From the NCBI RefSeq assembly GCF_023898315.1, contig NC_064616.1:707139389-707203388 (forward strand): 64,000 nt of DNA, read 5' to 3'. Numbering within the stretch: position 1 is the stretch's first letter; each line of letters starts with the position of its first letter. Origin of the DNA: Schistocerca nitens. Its lineage: Eukaryota; Arthropoda; Insecta; Orthoptera; Acrididae. A program made the position numbers and the translations under genes. A model generated the notes under the pieces. The model made no database searches. It was not told the DNA's origin and worked only from the letters and a program-made list of their open reading frames with translations. Below, piece after piece: positions 43,342 to 55,252 of this stretch.

Positions 43342-45134
43342 ACTGCCACGTCGTCGTGGATGTCGATATAAGCCAGACAACTTCTGCTATATCTGTGGGA
43401 AGTTCACCTTAGTCAGATATAGGAAGAAAATTTCAACAGTCGCAAAGAAAGCATATAAAAACTACTTTGTAGGAGACCAAGATACAGAATGGGCACCACA
43501 TTTCTGATGTGCTACATGTTACTGCAAACTAATTCAGTGGTGGAAAGGTAAAGAGAATGTGGCGTTGTTCGCTGTGCCCATGGCGTGGAGAGAGCACAAG
43601 GACCACACTACTCATAGTTATTTCTGTCTAACAAAAGCTCAGGGTTTTACAAACAAAAAATCGAAGAGGCACATTGTTTACTCAGATCTGCCTTCAGCCA
43701 GAATGCCAGTGCAGCATTCTGACAGCCTTCCAGTACCTTCCAGAGCTCCAGGTCAAATTCGGAGTGACAGTAAAGTTGAGTAGTACTGAAGAAGTCACAG
43801 ATGATGATCCTTTGTATCACTACACAAGTGAGTCATCGCCACATTTGTTAACACAAGTAGATTTAAATGACTAAGTACGCGATCTGCGACTAAGTAAACA
43901 AAAGGCGCAGCTGCTTGGTTCAAGATTACAAGAGTATAACCTACTCCACCGAAGTACTAAAATCAGTGTGTTCATGCACAGAGAACATGCCTTTATTTCC
44001 TATTTTGCAACTGACGGAGCACTGACAATTTGCAATGACGTTCCTGGTCTAATGGCTCAAATGGCTCTGAGCACTATGGGACTTAACTTCTAAGGTCATC
44101 AGTCCCCTAGAACTTAGAACTACTTAAACCTAACTAACCTAAGCACATCACGCACATCCATGCCCGAGGCAGGAGTCGAACCTGCGACCGTAGCGGTCGC
44201 GAGGTTCCAGACTGTAGCGCCTTTAACCGCTTAGGTCTAATGAAAGTGCTGAACTTCACCTATATTTCACAGGAGTGGAGACTTTTCATAGATGCGTCAA
44301 AAACAAGTCTCAAGAGTGTTTTGCTCCATAACTGAAATAAAATACCCTCTATTCCAGTAGCTTACGACAGCTTCACCAAAGAGAATTACGAATTCGTAAA
44401 AATGATGCTAAATTCATTACAGTAGAATGAATAAAAATCGAAAATATGTGCAGATTTCAAAGTAATTGCAATGGTACTGGAAATGCAACAAGGCTACACG
44501 AAATATGCCTGTTTTCTTTGCAAGTGAGATAGTCGAGACAGAAATTCTCACTATGTGAAAAATAAATGGCCTAGGCGGAGATGGAAAGACGGTGAACAGA
44601 ATGTACAACGTGAAAGTCTGGTAGCTCCTGAAGATATATTTCGTATAGGCCATGGATCCAACAGACAGTGGGTATGTATATTCAGCTACTAGATTCCCCC
44701 GTCTTTCCGTGGCAAAAATAAAGAGAGGTGTATTTTGGGGCCTACAAATCAAGGAGCTGCAGAAAGATGCAAATTTTGAAGCACGTTTAACTGACAAAGG
44801 AAAGACAGCATGTGGCTGTTTCAAGATGGTGTCAGAAAAATTACTGAGAAGAAGAAGAGCTACTAACTACAAAGCAACAGTGAATGACATGATCAAAGCA
44901 TATCAAGATCGGGGGTGGAATATGTCTTTCAAGGTACATATTATACACTCTCATCTGGACTACTTCGCAGAGGGTTGTAGTGACGTATCAGATGAACATG
45001 GCCAAAGATTCCATAAAGACATTTCTACCATAGAAAGGCGTTATGAAGGGAAGTGGTTCCCTTCTATGTTAGCAGATTATTGCTGGAATATCATTCGAGA
45101 GAAGGAAGATTCACAATACAAGAGAAAAAAGTGA
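43342..45134 (+). pseudogene. Unnamed arthropod repeat-protein family, dead copy
   Basis: I recognise a multicopy protein family common in aphid, crustacean and other arthropod genomes but know no accepted name. N-terminal part: GCRYKPDNFCYICGKFTLV with CATCYCKL (zinc-ribbon-like), then DHTTHSYFCLTKAQGF and SDLPSARMPVQHS. The middle part, past a SINE, gives EWRLFIDASKTSLKSVLLHN and DFKVIAMVLEMQQGYTKYA. The open C-terminal frame (44652-45134) has PRLSVAKIKRGVFWGLQIKE, IIHSHLDYFAEGCSDVSDEH, GQRFHKDISTIERRYEGKW and LADYCWNIIRE. Several stops and frameshifts break it. Multicopy behaviour suggests a mobile element; I see no terminal repeats. Function unknown. Confidence 0.72.
44055..44233 (-). repeat. 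tRNA-derived SINE (dominant family), minus, with TSD
   Basis: Reverse complement of the family at 10854. GGTCTAATG flanks it at 44046-44054 and 44234-44242. It sits inside the pseudogene 43342-45134, directly after the codons for Gly-Leu-Met. Confidence 0.92.
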
Positions 45135-46959
45135 TGAGCATTACAGTACAGTGGCACATTTTTTGTCAATTTTCTGTAATTTCTCATGTGAAGTAACTGC
45201 TACAAAGCGTATACACAAAGATTACTGTGTTATATGTTAGATCTCACCCACAATTAATGTGATGAACCTATTACATCATAAAAACGTGAATTTGTTTATC
45301 GAATTTCACCTCATGTTTGCTGCACTATACCAGAAACAGAAAAGAAAAAGAAAATTGCGATTACTCATCAACTATCCCTGACAGAAGAAAAACTAAAAAC
45401 AGTTTTGAATTCAGCACTCGAAGTACAACTAGGATCACAATGTATTTTTTCAGAAATAGAAAAAAAGTTGTTTTCGTAGAACAGTGTAATTTGTGGCGCA
45501 ATTGTCCGTCTGCCTCTCCCAGAAGCAAGTCCCAAATCGCTAATTAATTCGAACTTCCGAATCATGTTCTTCAACCCCGGTGGGAAAAGAGGACCTCTCC
45601 GTATTCCTTTAACGCACTGATATTCGCGAAGAGCAGCAGCACTATTGTTATTTTGATTAAACAGCGTTATGAATTAAGCCCTGCTCATCTTGTCCAGACT
45701 CATGTTGACTGTCTGCAACTGTAATGCACACTGAGGCTTGTGTTTCAATCCTACATTGTCGTACGAGTACCGACGTCTAACGGCAAGTCATTTATACTAA
45801 CACTGATAACTACATAAATCCTGCAGCCCACAGTCTGAACATCATTCCTATGAAATTGGGTACCCATACGGTAAACAGTTTTCCGTCTACATTGGACCAA
45901 GTAACGAAAGATTAATTATAACTACCCTGTACTTGGGCAGTATTCCAGTACAAGATCTCTTTTGCAGTTACTCAGTAGCCTAGCAATGAACTAAAGCCTG
46001 TCATTTGTTTTGAGCCTATCAGGTCGTTTCGTATTCCAATGCAGCTTCATTCCCAGGTGTTTGTATAACATGACTGACTCCTTTGGTATTCATTCCTGTC
46101 GGCGAAGGCTACTGCAGTTTTAAGTTAGATGAATATAACGTTTACCTACATTCACAGACGATCGCTTTGCAACTGCTTAGCTTTTTACTATATTTTGTCT
46201 GATTTCCATAGTCAGCTGACAATAGCGGGATTGTGTTACAAGTAATTTGAGGAAAGTATTGCATTTAGGGCGTGAGCGCCGGCGCAACCTGAGCGCAGCG
46301 CTGCTAGCTAGTCTGGGCTTCTGAGAAAACGTGCCAAAATAGCCACGCCTACAGGTAGCGGAATTCCAGTCTGCCCGCGCTACGCCCTTGTACTCACCAG
46401 GCCGCGCCAATGCAGTAGCATCACTTAGCTATCGAAGAGTCCGATATATGCGAACGTGTGTATTCAATAAGCATCTAAAGCATATTAAATGTCACATAGG
46501 CAACGTGGTGGAACGTAAGACTGATTTAAAGAACTTTCTTTAGGGAAATTCCTTATTCTCAACTGAAGTGTATTTTCGTCAATTCTTAAAATTGTTTTAT
46601 GTTATTTTATAATCAACGTTAGTACTTTAGTGAAAAAATATTCTGTAATATGAAGTCAGTTCATTGTACCGCAGTACTGCGTTTAAATAAAATGTGAATA
46701 TAACTACTCATCTCGGGTTTGTCGTCGGATCATATTGTGCAAATCCCTCAATATTTCGTCGATCCAACTGTTCGACATCTTCAGATGGTGTTAGCTGCTG
46801 TTGTTACTGCTAGCGACTGACAATAGATGCTTTGTAGAAGTGACCTACAGATGCCAAACAGGTACATCGATGAATAATTATCGGATCTGCACAATATGAT
46901 CCAAAGGCAACCTAGAAGAGTAGTTGTAACGGATCCGTCAGAAAAGCTCGAAAAGTCAC
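45135..46959. other. Mostly unassigned, with a GC-richer patch and a possible MITE
   Basis: A GC-rich stretch lies at 46262-46415. At 46727-46748 and 46883-46904 an inverted pair (GGATCATATTGTGCA) with extended similarity suggests a MITE of about 190 bases (46715-46915). Nothing else is recognised. Confidence 0.4.
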
Positions 46960-47451
46960 AAAATGTATGTATTTTAATACTTTTCTGCATCCCAGAGAAA
47001 AGCTTCTCTACCAGATCCATGGAATATGATTGATGTGATCTAGTGAGGCTCTTTGAAATTTTAACGGTAGCTGGACAAAGCACAGGGAGCGAAAGGTTAC
47101 TTAAAACTTGTACAGAAACCAGACCGCAGTTATAAGAGTCGGAGAACATGAAAAGGACGAATTAGCTGTGAAAGGAGTGAGACAGGTTTACAGCCTAACC
47201 CCGATGTTATTGAATCCGCACATTTAGCAAGAAGTAGAGGAAACCAAAGATATATTTGCGTGGGTAATGAAGGTTGAGGTACAAGAATTAACAAGTTTGA
47301 GGTTTGTGATGACATTTTAAGTCTGTCAGAGACGGCAAATATCTTGGAAGAGCAGTTGAACGGAATGGAAAGCGTCTTGAAGAAAGATTATAGCAAACGT
47401 AAAACAAGTGTAATAGAACGTAATCAAAATAGATCAGACGATGCTGAGGAA

Positions 47452-48002
47452 AAGTATCCTGTAATGTACGAATATAGTATTAGTAGTGTGCTGCTTGACA
47501 CAGCCACGTCGATTAAATACCGAGACGTAACGCCGCAAAGCGACATGAAATGGAACGAGCGCGTAAGATCGGATGTAGGGAAGGTGAATAGTCGCACTAT
47601 AAAGAAGACCGCCGGCCGAAGTGGCCGTGCGGTTCTAGGCGCTGCAGTCTGGAACTGCGAGACCACTACGGTCGCAGGTTCGAATCCTGCCTCGGGCATG
47701 GATGTGTGTGATGTTCTTAGGTTAGTTAGGTTTAAGTAGTTCTAAGTTCTAGGGGACTAATGACCTCAGAAGTTGAGTCCCATAGTGCTCAGAGCCATTT
47801 GAACCATTTTATAAAGAAGACCGTGTATAGAACATTTGTGCTACCCATTCTTCACTACTTATCGAGTGTTTGGGATCCCCACCAGATTGAATTAAAGGAA
47901 CACATTGAAACAATGAAGAGGCGTGCTTTTAGGTTTGGTACCGTTAGATTCGATCAACACTCGAGGTGGGTGGTAGACGAATTTCGATATTTGCGAAATT
48001 AG
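47452..48002 (+). mobile_element. Jockey/CR1-like LINE fragment nested in LINE
   Basis: Encodes the block starting YEYSISSVLLDTATSIKY and, after a SINE, a LPILHYLSSVWDPHQIEL block, matching the other Jockey-like copies in the window. Both ends join sequence of the host LINE, which resumes near 48003. Confidence 0.78.
47611..47810 (+). repeat. tRNA-derived SINE (dominant family), complete, with TSD
   Basis: Starts GCCGGCCGAAGTGGCCGTGC and ends AGCCATTTGAACCATTTT. ATAAAGAAGACC is duplicated at 47599-47610 and 47811-47822. Confidence 0.94.
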
Positions 48003-48799
48003 TAACAGATGAGTTTTGATACTTGGGCTGGAAAATAACTAATGATAGTCGAGGTAGAGATGGCATAATAAGCAGACTAATTATAGCACAAAAATCATTT
48101 CTGAAAAAAAATAATTTGTTAACATCTAATGTAAATTTAAGCGTTGGGAAGTCCTTTCTGAAGGTATTTGTCTGGAGAGAAGCCTTATGAGGGCGTGAAA
48201 TGTGGACGATACTATTGCAATTATTGTTATTACTATGTCAATATCGTTCACCGGCTAGGGGAGGACAGATTGCGTCAGATCTTAACGATTATATATTAAA
48301 ACCACTACTAAAACTAAGTTTACAGACAAGAAGCACTACACAACACTGATGTTATAAACTGTGGTTATAAACAACAATTTACAGCTCTTTAAATGTTTCC
48401 AGCAATTCAGACAAGAAGAATATAGAAGCTTATGAAATGTGACGTTACAAAAGAATGCTGAAAATTTGATGGATAGATTGAATAACTGATGAGGAAATAC
48501 AAAATCGAACTGTGGAAAAAGATACTTGTGGCACAACTTTACTAAAAGAAGATATCGGTTGAAATCACATATGGTACCAAAGAAAAGCCAATTTTGAAAC
48601 TGAGAAAAGTGTGGTGGTTAAACAGTTTAGTGGGACACCAAGGAGTGAATACAATAAGCAGGTTCAAATGGGTGCGGGTTGCAATTATTATTCAAAGATG
48701 AAGAGCCGTGTTCCGCGAACAGCTGGAGTTTTCGAAGGCATTGCTGAGCATGGGACACTATCTTTCCCAGTCAGCTTTTACTCTTTCGTTTACTTTATA

Positions 48800-50221
48800 C
48801 ACTCTTGGAAATTGAAATACGAACACCATGAATTCATTGTCCCAGGAAGGGGAAACTTTATTGACACATTCCTGGAGTCAGATACATCACATGATCACAC
48901 TGGCAGAACCACACGCACATAGACACAGGCAACAGAGCATGCACAATGTCGGCACTAGTACAGTGTATATCCACCTTTCGCAGCAATGCAGGCTGCTATT
49001 CTCCCATGGAGACGATCGTAGAGATGCTGGATGTAGTCCTGTGGAACGGCTTGCCATGCCATTTCCACCTGGCGCCTCAGTTGGACCAGCGTTCGTGCTG
49101 GACGTGCAGACCGCGTGAGACGACGCTTCATCCAGTCCCAAACATGCTCAATGGGGGACAGATCCGGAGATCTTGCTGGCCAGGGTAGTTGACTTACACC
49201 TTCTAGAGCACGTTGGGTGGCACGGGATACATGCGGACGTGCATTGTCCTGTTGGAACAGCAAGTTCCCTTGCAGGTCTAGGAATGGTAGAACGATGGGT
49301 TCGATGACGGTTTGGATCTACCGTGCACTATTCAGTGTCCCCTCGACGATCACCAGTGGTGTACGGCCAGTGTAGGAGATCGCTCCCCACACCATGATGC
49401 CGGGTGTTGGCCCTGTGTGCCTCGGTCGTATGCAGTCCTGATTGTGGCGCTCACCTGCACGGCGCCAAACACGCATACGACCATCATTGGCACCAAGGCA
49501 GAAGCGACTCTCATCGCTGAAGACGACACGTCTCCATTCGTCCCTCCATTCACGCCTGTCGCGACACTACTGGAGGCGGGCTGCACGATGTTGGGGCGTG
49601 AGCGGAAGACGGCCTAACGGTGTGCGGGACCGTAGCCCAGCTTCATGGAGACGGTTGCGAATGGTCCTCGCCGATACCCCAGGAGCAACAGTGTCCCTAA
49701 TTTGCTGGGAAGCGGCGGTGCGGTCCCCTACGGCACTTCGTAGGATCCTACGGTCTTGGCGTGCATCCGTGCGTCGCTGCGGTCCGGTCCCAGGTCGACG
49801 GGCACGTGCACCTTCCGCCGACCACTGGCGACAACATCGATGTACTGTGGAGACCTCACGCCCCACGTGTTGAGCAATTCGGCGGTACGTCCACCCGGCC
49901 TCCCGCATGCCCACTATACGCCCTCGCTCAAAGTCCGTCAACTGCACACACGGTTCACGTCCACGCTGTCGCGGCATGCTACCAGTGTTAAAGACTGCGA
50001 TGGAGCTCCGTATGCCACGGCAAACTGGCTGACACTGACGGCGGCGGTGCACAAATGCTACGCAGCTAGCGCCATTCGACGGCCAACACCGCGGTTCCTG
50101 GTGTGTCCGCTGTGCCGTGCGTGTGATCATTGCTTGTACAGCCCTCTGGCAGTGTCCGGAGCAAGTATGGTGGGTCTGACACACCGGTGTCAATGTGTTC
50201 TTTTTTGCATTTCCAGGAGTG
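48800..50221 (-). mobile_element. Tc1-family transposon copy B
   Basis: 1,422 bases between TA dinucleotides at 48798 and 50222, starting CACTCTTGGAAATTGAAATA. Very similar to copies A and C. It sits in foreign DNA (48711-50544) that interrupts the tail of a LINE. Confidence 0.92.
48955..49977 (-). pseudogene. Tc1-family transposase with two stops (copy B)
   Basis: Same gene as 39013-40035 but with two nonsense changes. One is a Trp to stop after RAARLQ near 49567; the other is a Tyr to stop after LNSAR near 49315. The DDE residues and the 32-residue spacing are retained. Single-base nonsense changes with otherwise high identity suggest recent decay. Confidence 0.9.
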
Positions 50222-50544
50222 TAATATGATTGTTAAGTTCCTCAAGAGTACTGAGAAAAATCTGTAGGTTTAATGGTACGCGGATTTCATTTTTATGTCT
50301 TGTTTATGATTAATTTTCACAAATGGTGTTAACTGATAAATCACAAATGTTTAATTTACTTCTAAATACAACTGTTAACAATTTATGGTTGTCGAAATTG
50401 TGTAAGCTTGAGCTCTTGTGACTGTAAATATGATTTATGTCTTCTCTTTATACTACTCAATGTATGTTGTAATCATGTGTTTTAGATGATTAAATAGAGT
50501 AAACACTCAGGGGGCCCCATAAAATAAATAAAACACTGGATAGA

Positions 50545-50607
50545 GTAGCGTGGAGAGCTGTATCAAACTATTCTTCGGACTGAAGACCACAACAACAACA
50601 ACAACAA
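50545..50607 (+). repeat. LINE 3-prime terminus with CAA repeats
   Basis: GATAGAGTAGCGTGGAGAGC to CTGAAGACCACAACAACAAC matches the end of the LINE at 38760-38846. It is the displaced tail of the LINE at 46960-48710. Confidence 0.82.
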
Positions 50608-51257
50608 TGTAATGAGTCCTAACTCTTGGTACTAAAACCTGAATAAGACATTTGCTTCTAATCGATAGCAGCTAACAAATCTAATCATTGTAAGATCGAC
50701 TATTAAAATTTAAAACCTGATGCAGTAGTCGTTTGTGTCCTTAACTTGGCCGTATGTCCCGTGCCTCTAGGCGGAAATAGTGGATGACCACGTATATGAG
50801 GATAAAAAAGCGTCAACAAAGAAGTTTGGACATAAGAATGTTTTACTATACATAGTATTGAATGCGTCGTGTCCTCGCCTATCTTTTTCCCGGAAACCGG
50901 CTATAGGGGACTTGAAATACAGTTTCCAGCGCAGAGGTGAATGTGCCAAGAAAAAGTCTTACTTCTTGACAGCCCTATGATCTTGCTACCGACCTCTGCA
51001 TTTGCAGTTTGGTACCCAGTAAACCACAGCAAAAATACGCAGACGTGAGGCTACTTTATCATCTTTTTTCATGCAAGTCCGCAGATGCAGAGCTAGCTGA
51101 AATTCCTGAGATCATTTTTCCGGAAGTCAAATGTATTAGTGTAACAGTAAATTTTCAGAACAAGTCTAGTGAAAGAACACTACCAAGTTTATTTCATCAA
51201 CATTGGAATATGCAATACGATACACAGCGAAACGGTTAGCTTTTTCTATTGGAAGAC
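50608..51257. other. Unassigned
   Basis: Open frames of 60-76 codons occur on both strands without recognised motifs. A worn relic of another element is possible. Confidence 0.35.
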
Positions 51258-51718
51258 TTAGTCCAGTGAAACTGTCAGAAAAAAAGCCTGTACCTTGCAA
51301 AAGGTGGGGTAGAAGATTTTATTTTTTTTTAACTCGTTCATATTGTTGGAAAGGTTAGAAAACCAAGTTTTGCCAACAAAATTTCTCTTGGGAAAACTTT
51401 CTGCAGTCAAAAAACTTCGAAAATTTCGGACGTTTTTCAGTTTTTTCAAAATATCTCAGTTTCATTTGCTCCTATCGCTTTTACGTCTATTTTCTTTTCT
51501 AAAGAGCACAAAATTCTCTACAAATTTGATTCTTACCATTTTTTGTACTCCCAGTATCTAAGACGCTACAGCGCGTCAAAAAATACAATTTTTTTCAAAT
51601 TTCGAGCAAAGTGGCAAATTACCTAATTTTTGAACACTGTTATTTCAGTTTCTATTTGTGTAGTATAAACATATTACTCATCATGTTATTCATTGGAGTT
51701 TACCATCTCATTCTGCTG
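51258..51718. repeat. Left long terminal inverted repeat
   Basis: Pairs with 54800-55252. Rich in runs of T and short A/T blocks (AAAATTTCGGACG, ATCTCAGTTTCATTTGCTCC). No coding capacity is convincing here; frames seen on both arms mirror each other. Confidence 0.88.
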
Positions 51719-52030
51719 CAGGGCCAGGACAAACAGCATCATATTCAGTAACTGCGAACACATTCACGTTGGATTGCGTGAAGTTTATTTGTGTTACAAT
51801 ATGTAATACGATTGCATGCAGGTGCCGTACATTTTCTACAGTTGATTGACGTTAATGATCAGTTATAAGAAAAAGTATGTAGGAATTGTTCTTTAGCGGA
51901 CAAAAGCGTATTTATTTTTTGGCGGGCGGAAGGCGATTATCTCTGGTGATTTTTCACAGCGCGCTGACAGCTATTAGCACACAACAATAAGGGTCCTACA
52001 GTTTGGAGTCGCTTCCATTCAGTATATGTT

Positions 52031-54412
52031 GTGGTGCTGAAAATGAGTATGTCTGACATGAATTTGTGTTTCATTTGCGAAAAAACTGTGGTGAGTGGTG
52101 CACGCAATGTGAAAAAGAAAGGAGTGAGCACACTTATCGATTGTAGTGCTAAACGCTGGGCGTCTGCTCACACCCGTGTTATTGAAGCGGATCGATCAGG
52201 CAATTGGAAACTACATCTTAAAAGCGTGCGAAAAATGCTTTCCTACTTCCATTCAGCTGGACATTTTATGTACGCTAAAAGTGGCCACCTCTACTTACAG
52301 GATATGTTGAGACTCGAGGAAAAAATTGATTTATCAGAATATGAGAAGTTCACAACGAAAGGACATTTTACAATCCGGCGATCAGAAAAGTATTGGTCAG
52401 GGGTTCCTTCTAACATGACTATAGAACAAACATTGATGAGAACCATGAAGAGTTCTGGAGGACTTACTTCGGGCCGAGGAATTACGGATAGTGTATTATC
52501 AAGCATTGGGTATGATTAACATGCAGAACATTTGTGAAGAAATTGAGTCGTGTTGCGAAGTGAGCGCAGTAACATCAGAACAGTATGTAGATGCAAGAAG
52601 TTGTCGCATCGAACGGGACGGCATAGACTTGCGTAAGCTGCGTGATTGGTTTTCAGTGCACCCTCCCTTCCTTGAAAGCGATTTTATAATGTCTATCAGC
52701 AGTGGTTTTGTCGGAACGTAGGATGTTAATTGTCATATGTGTCACGAAGAGGGGGGAAAAGGCATGAAAAGAGTAGTTGGTGACAATTTCCACGATGTAA
52801 AGTTCCGTAGAAAAGATAAATTTCTGACTCTCCTTTCTGCGTTCAATTCTGTAAAAGATGGGAGCACTAAAATTACTCCTGTTGATCCTATAACTCTTTT
52901 CCAAAGGATTTGTTTAATGAAACAAAGCGAAGAAGAGTTAAAAGCCTTTCTGAAATATGAACTTGCTCCTTACCCAATGTCCCTATTCTCAGAAAAAGGC
53001 ATGCGAAAAGGAACAAAATCTTCATTCTACAATGCCTTCGTTCCAGTGGAAGATGTGAAGTCAGGTGGACCGAGTAATTTTTTTGTAATTGATGGAGGGT
53101 ACCTTATCCACAAAGTGACTTGGACTCGAAATGTTTGCTTCAAGTCAATAGCCCAAAGCTATGTTTCTTACCTGCAATGTCATTTTGGATATCAATTTGC
53201 TATTGTATTTGATGGGTATCCATGTGAGGGAGACAAATGCAGCACAAAGAGTGCTGAGAGGATTCGTAGGTCCAAAAAACATTCTTCGGTTGACGTTGTG
53301 GTTGAATCAGAGATGGTGAACCAAGTCCCTCAGGACAAGATCTTTTACAACGAACGAAACAAGATGCGTTTGATCACACTTCTTAAAAAGGAATTTCTGG
53401 AGTGTAGCATTGAAGTGCACCAGGCACAAGAAGATGCTGACGTTATGATTGTAACATCTGCCACTTCAAGAACCAAAGATTTTGGAAGTGTTGTCATTGT
53501 AGGAGAAGATGTTGACCTGCTTGTGCTCATGACCGGTTTGGGGCAAGGCATTGAAAACTTATTTTTCTTAAAGCCAGGAAGAGGAAATGCAGAAGACAAG
53601 TGGTTTTCCACTGCATCTTACAAGTTTGACAGTGAATATGTTCTGTTCAGTCACGCCTTTAGCGGATGTGATACAACATCCGCTTTTTTTGGTCAAAGTT
53701 AAATTAAGTGCTGCAATATTGTTGCGAAAAATGAACACCTAACCTCAGCGCTTTGCACGTTCAATAAACCACATGCTACCTGTGAAGAAATAATAACAGC
53801 AGGAGAACAGGTTACTATCGCATTGTATAGTGGAGGTGTCAGCAGTTCCCACACACTAGACCATTTGCGGTATCAGCTATTCGCCAAGTCTGCCACAAAA
53901 AGCAAACTGAATCTTGCACAGTTGCCACCTACACAAGATGCTGCACAACATCATTCGTTGCGGACTTACCAACAAGTCCAAAGTTGGATGGGAAACTGGA
54001 AACCTCCTGAGAAATGGGGCTGGAATCACAGTGACCACGGTCCAATTCCCGTTATAATGAGCCAAGATCCAGCACCTGAAGCACTTCTTCACATTGTTTC
54101 ATGCTCATGCAAGCTGAACTGTGGTGGAGCGTGCTCCTGCAGAAAACCGGGTTTGAAATGTTCTTCAATTTGCAAGAAATGTATTGGGGTCAACTGTGAA
54201 AACGTGCCAAAATTTTTATATGAAGACAGTGAAGAAGATGTTATGGAGGATGTTGAGGAAACCGCTGACGAAATCAACGAACTTGCTGAGGCTGACTCGC
54301 TGTTTAAGAAGAGGTCAATCTGGGATCAACTCTATGTACAGACCCTGAATCCGTAACTCAAGGTATTTCTGGTGACACTGAGGAACCTGGCCCATCAAAG
54401 CGTTGGAAGTGA
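52031..54412 (+). pseudogene. XPG/FEN1-like nuclease plus TSO1-like CXC protein, broken
   Basis: Start region near 52043 (MSDMNLCFICEK, a Cys pair) and an N-terminal block with TIRRSEKYWSGV and SGGLTSGRGI. After a frameshift near 52500 the frame reads TSEQYVDARSCR, then a PIN/XPG-type nuclease region: FVIDGGYLIHKVTW, IVFDGYP with nearby Lys/Arg (FEN1 FDGKPP-like), HQAQEDADVMIV, VGEDVDLLVLM and SGCDTTSAFF. These correspond to the acidic positions that bind metal in FEN1. The C-terminal region reads LPPTQDAAQHHSLRTYQQVQ, GWNHSD, and a CXC cluster (CSCKLNCGGACSCRKPGLKC). Stops: TAG 52719, TAA 53700; another frameshift near 54330, with the end at TGA 54410. Nuclease activity is inferred, not shown. 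Confidence 0.85.
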
Positions 54413-54628
54413 TGCTCATATCCGTCTCAAGTGCGCTAAGGTGCGATATTACAAGTATTACACACCCAGAACTGTCAACTTTTTTTTATTAACTGACAAT
54501 GCATTTTAATTTTAATAAAGCTACTTATTTTTAATGTCAACTGTGTGGCTTTTATACACAAGAATAATTACCTACCTTATTAGGTTGCTTATTGCAGCTA
54601 ATAATCGTTCAGTTTCCTGAGACAATTT

Positions 54629-54632
<4 letters not shown>

Positions 54633-54666
<34 letters not shown>
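54633..54666. repeat. GT microsatellite
   Basis: Dinucleotide run between the gene and the right inverted repeat. Confidence 0.95.
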
Positions 54667-54799
54667 TTAATGATGTATTTTTATATTTATAGTTTTACAA
54701 ATACCAGGGCTGAGGTGGCCCATAGTGAACTTTAGGTAGTGATGTAAGAATCATAATAGTTGGGTGCCCAGCAATCCTCATGTTGCATACAGCGAAATT

Positions 54800-55252
54800 G
54801 AATACCTGAAAGTGAGGTGGTAAATTCCAACATATAACATGATGTATAACGTATTTATACTACACAAACAGAAACTGAAAAAACAGTGTTCAAAAATAAG
54901 GTATCTTGCCACTATGCTCAAAATTTGAAAAATTTGTATTTTTTGAGGCGCTGTAGCGCTTTAGATACTGGGAGTAGAAAAAAATGGTAAGAATCAAATT
55001 TGTAGAGAATTTTGTGCTCTTTAAAAACGAAAATAGACGTAAAAGCGATAGGAGCAAATGAAACTGAGATATTTTGAAAAAAATGAAAAAAGTCCGAAAT
55101 TTTCGAAGTTTTTCGACTGCAGAAAGTTTTTCCAAGAGAAATTTTGTTGGCAAAACTTGGTTTTTTAACCTTTCCTACAATATGAACGAGTTAAAAAATA
55201 AAATCTTCTACCCCACCTTTTGCAAGGTATATCTGCTATTTGAGTGGACTAA
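54800..55252. repeat. Right long terminal inverted repeat
   Basis: Inverted copy of 51258-51718. The two arms differ by scattered substitutions and short indels, so the insertion is not very recent. Confidence 0.88.

Larger units (their letters stand above)
46960..48710 (+). pseudogene. Abundant LINE, RT and C-terminal region, with nested insertions
   Basis: The plus strand reads VKGVRQVYSLTPMLLN near 47177 (an RT motif), FVDDILSLSETANILEEQL near 47300 (the YADD-type box), then, past a Jockey-like insert, KITNDSRGRD-like coding near 48030 and the C-terminal region to 48710. The tail (CGGACTGAAGACCACAACAA) is found at 50545-50607, beyond further insertions. Parts at 48218-48410 and 48711-50544 are foreign. 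Frame is broken throughout. Confidence 0.8.
51258..55252 (+). mobile_element. Long-TIR transposon carrying an XPG-like nuclease/CXC gene
   Basis: The segment 51258-51718 is the reverse complement of 54800-55252 at about 85 percent by eye, giving inverted repeats of about 455 bases, starting near TTAGTCCA and sharing TACCTTGCAAAAGGTGGGGT. They enclose about 3.1 kb with one plus-strand gene. I could not identify the target-site duplication. Long inverted repeats plus a nuclease gene fit the Academ superfamily, some members of which are described as carrying an XPG nuclease; that assignment is from memory. It is dead in this copy. Confidence 0.82.
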
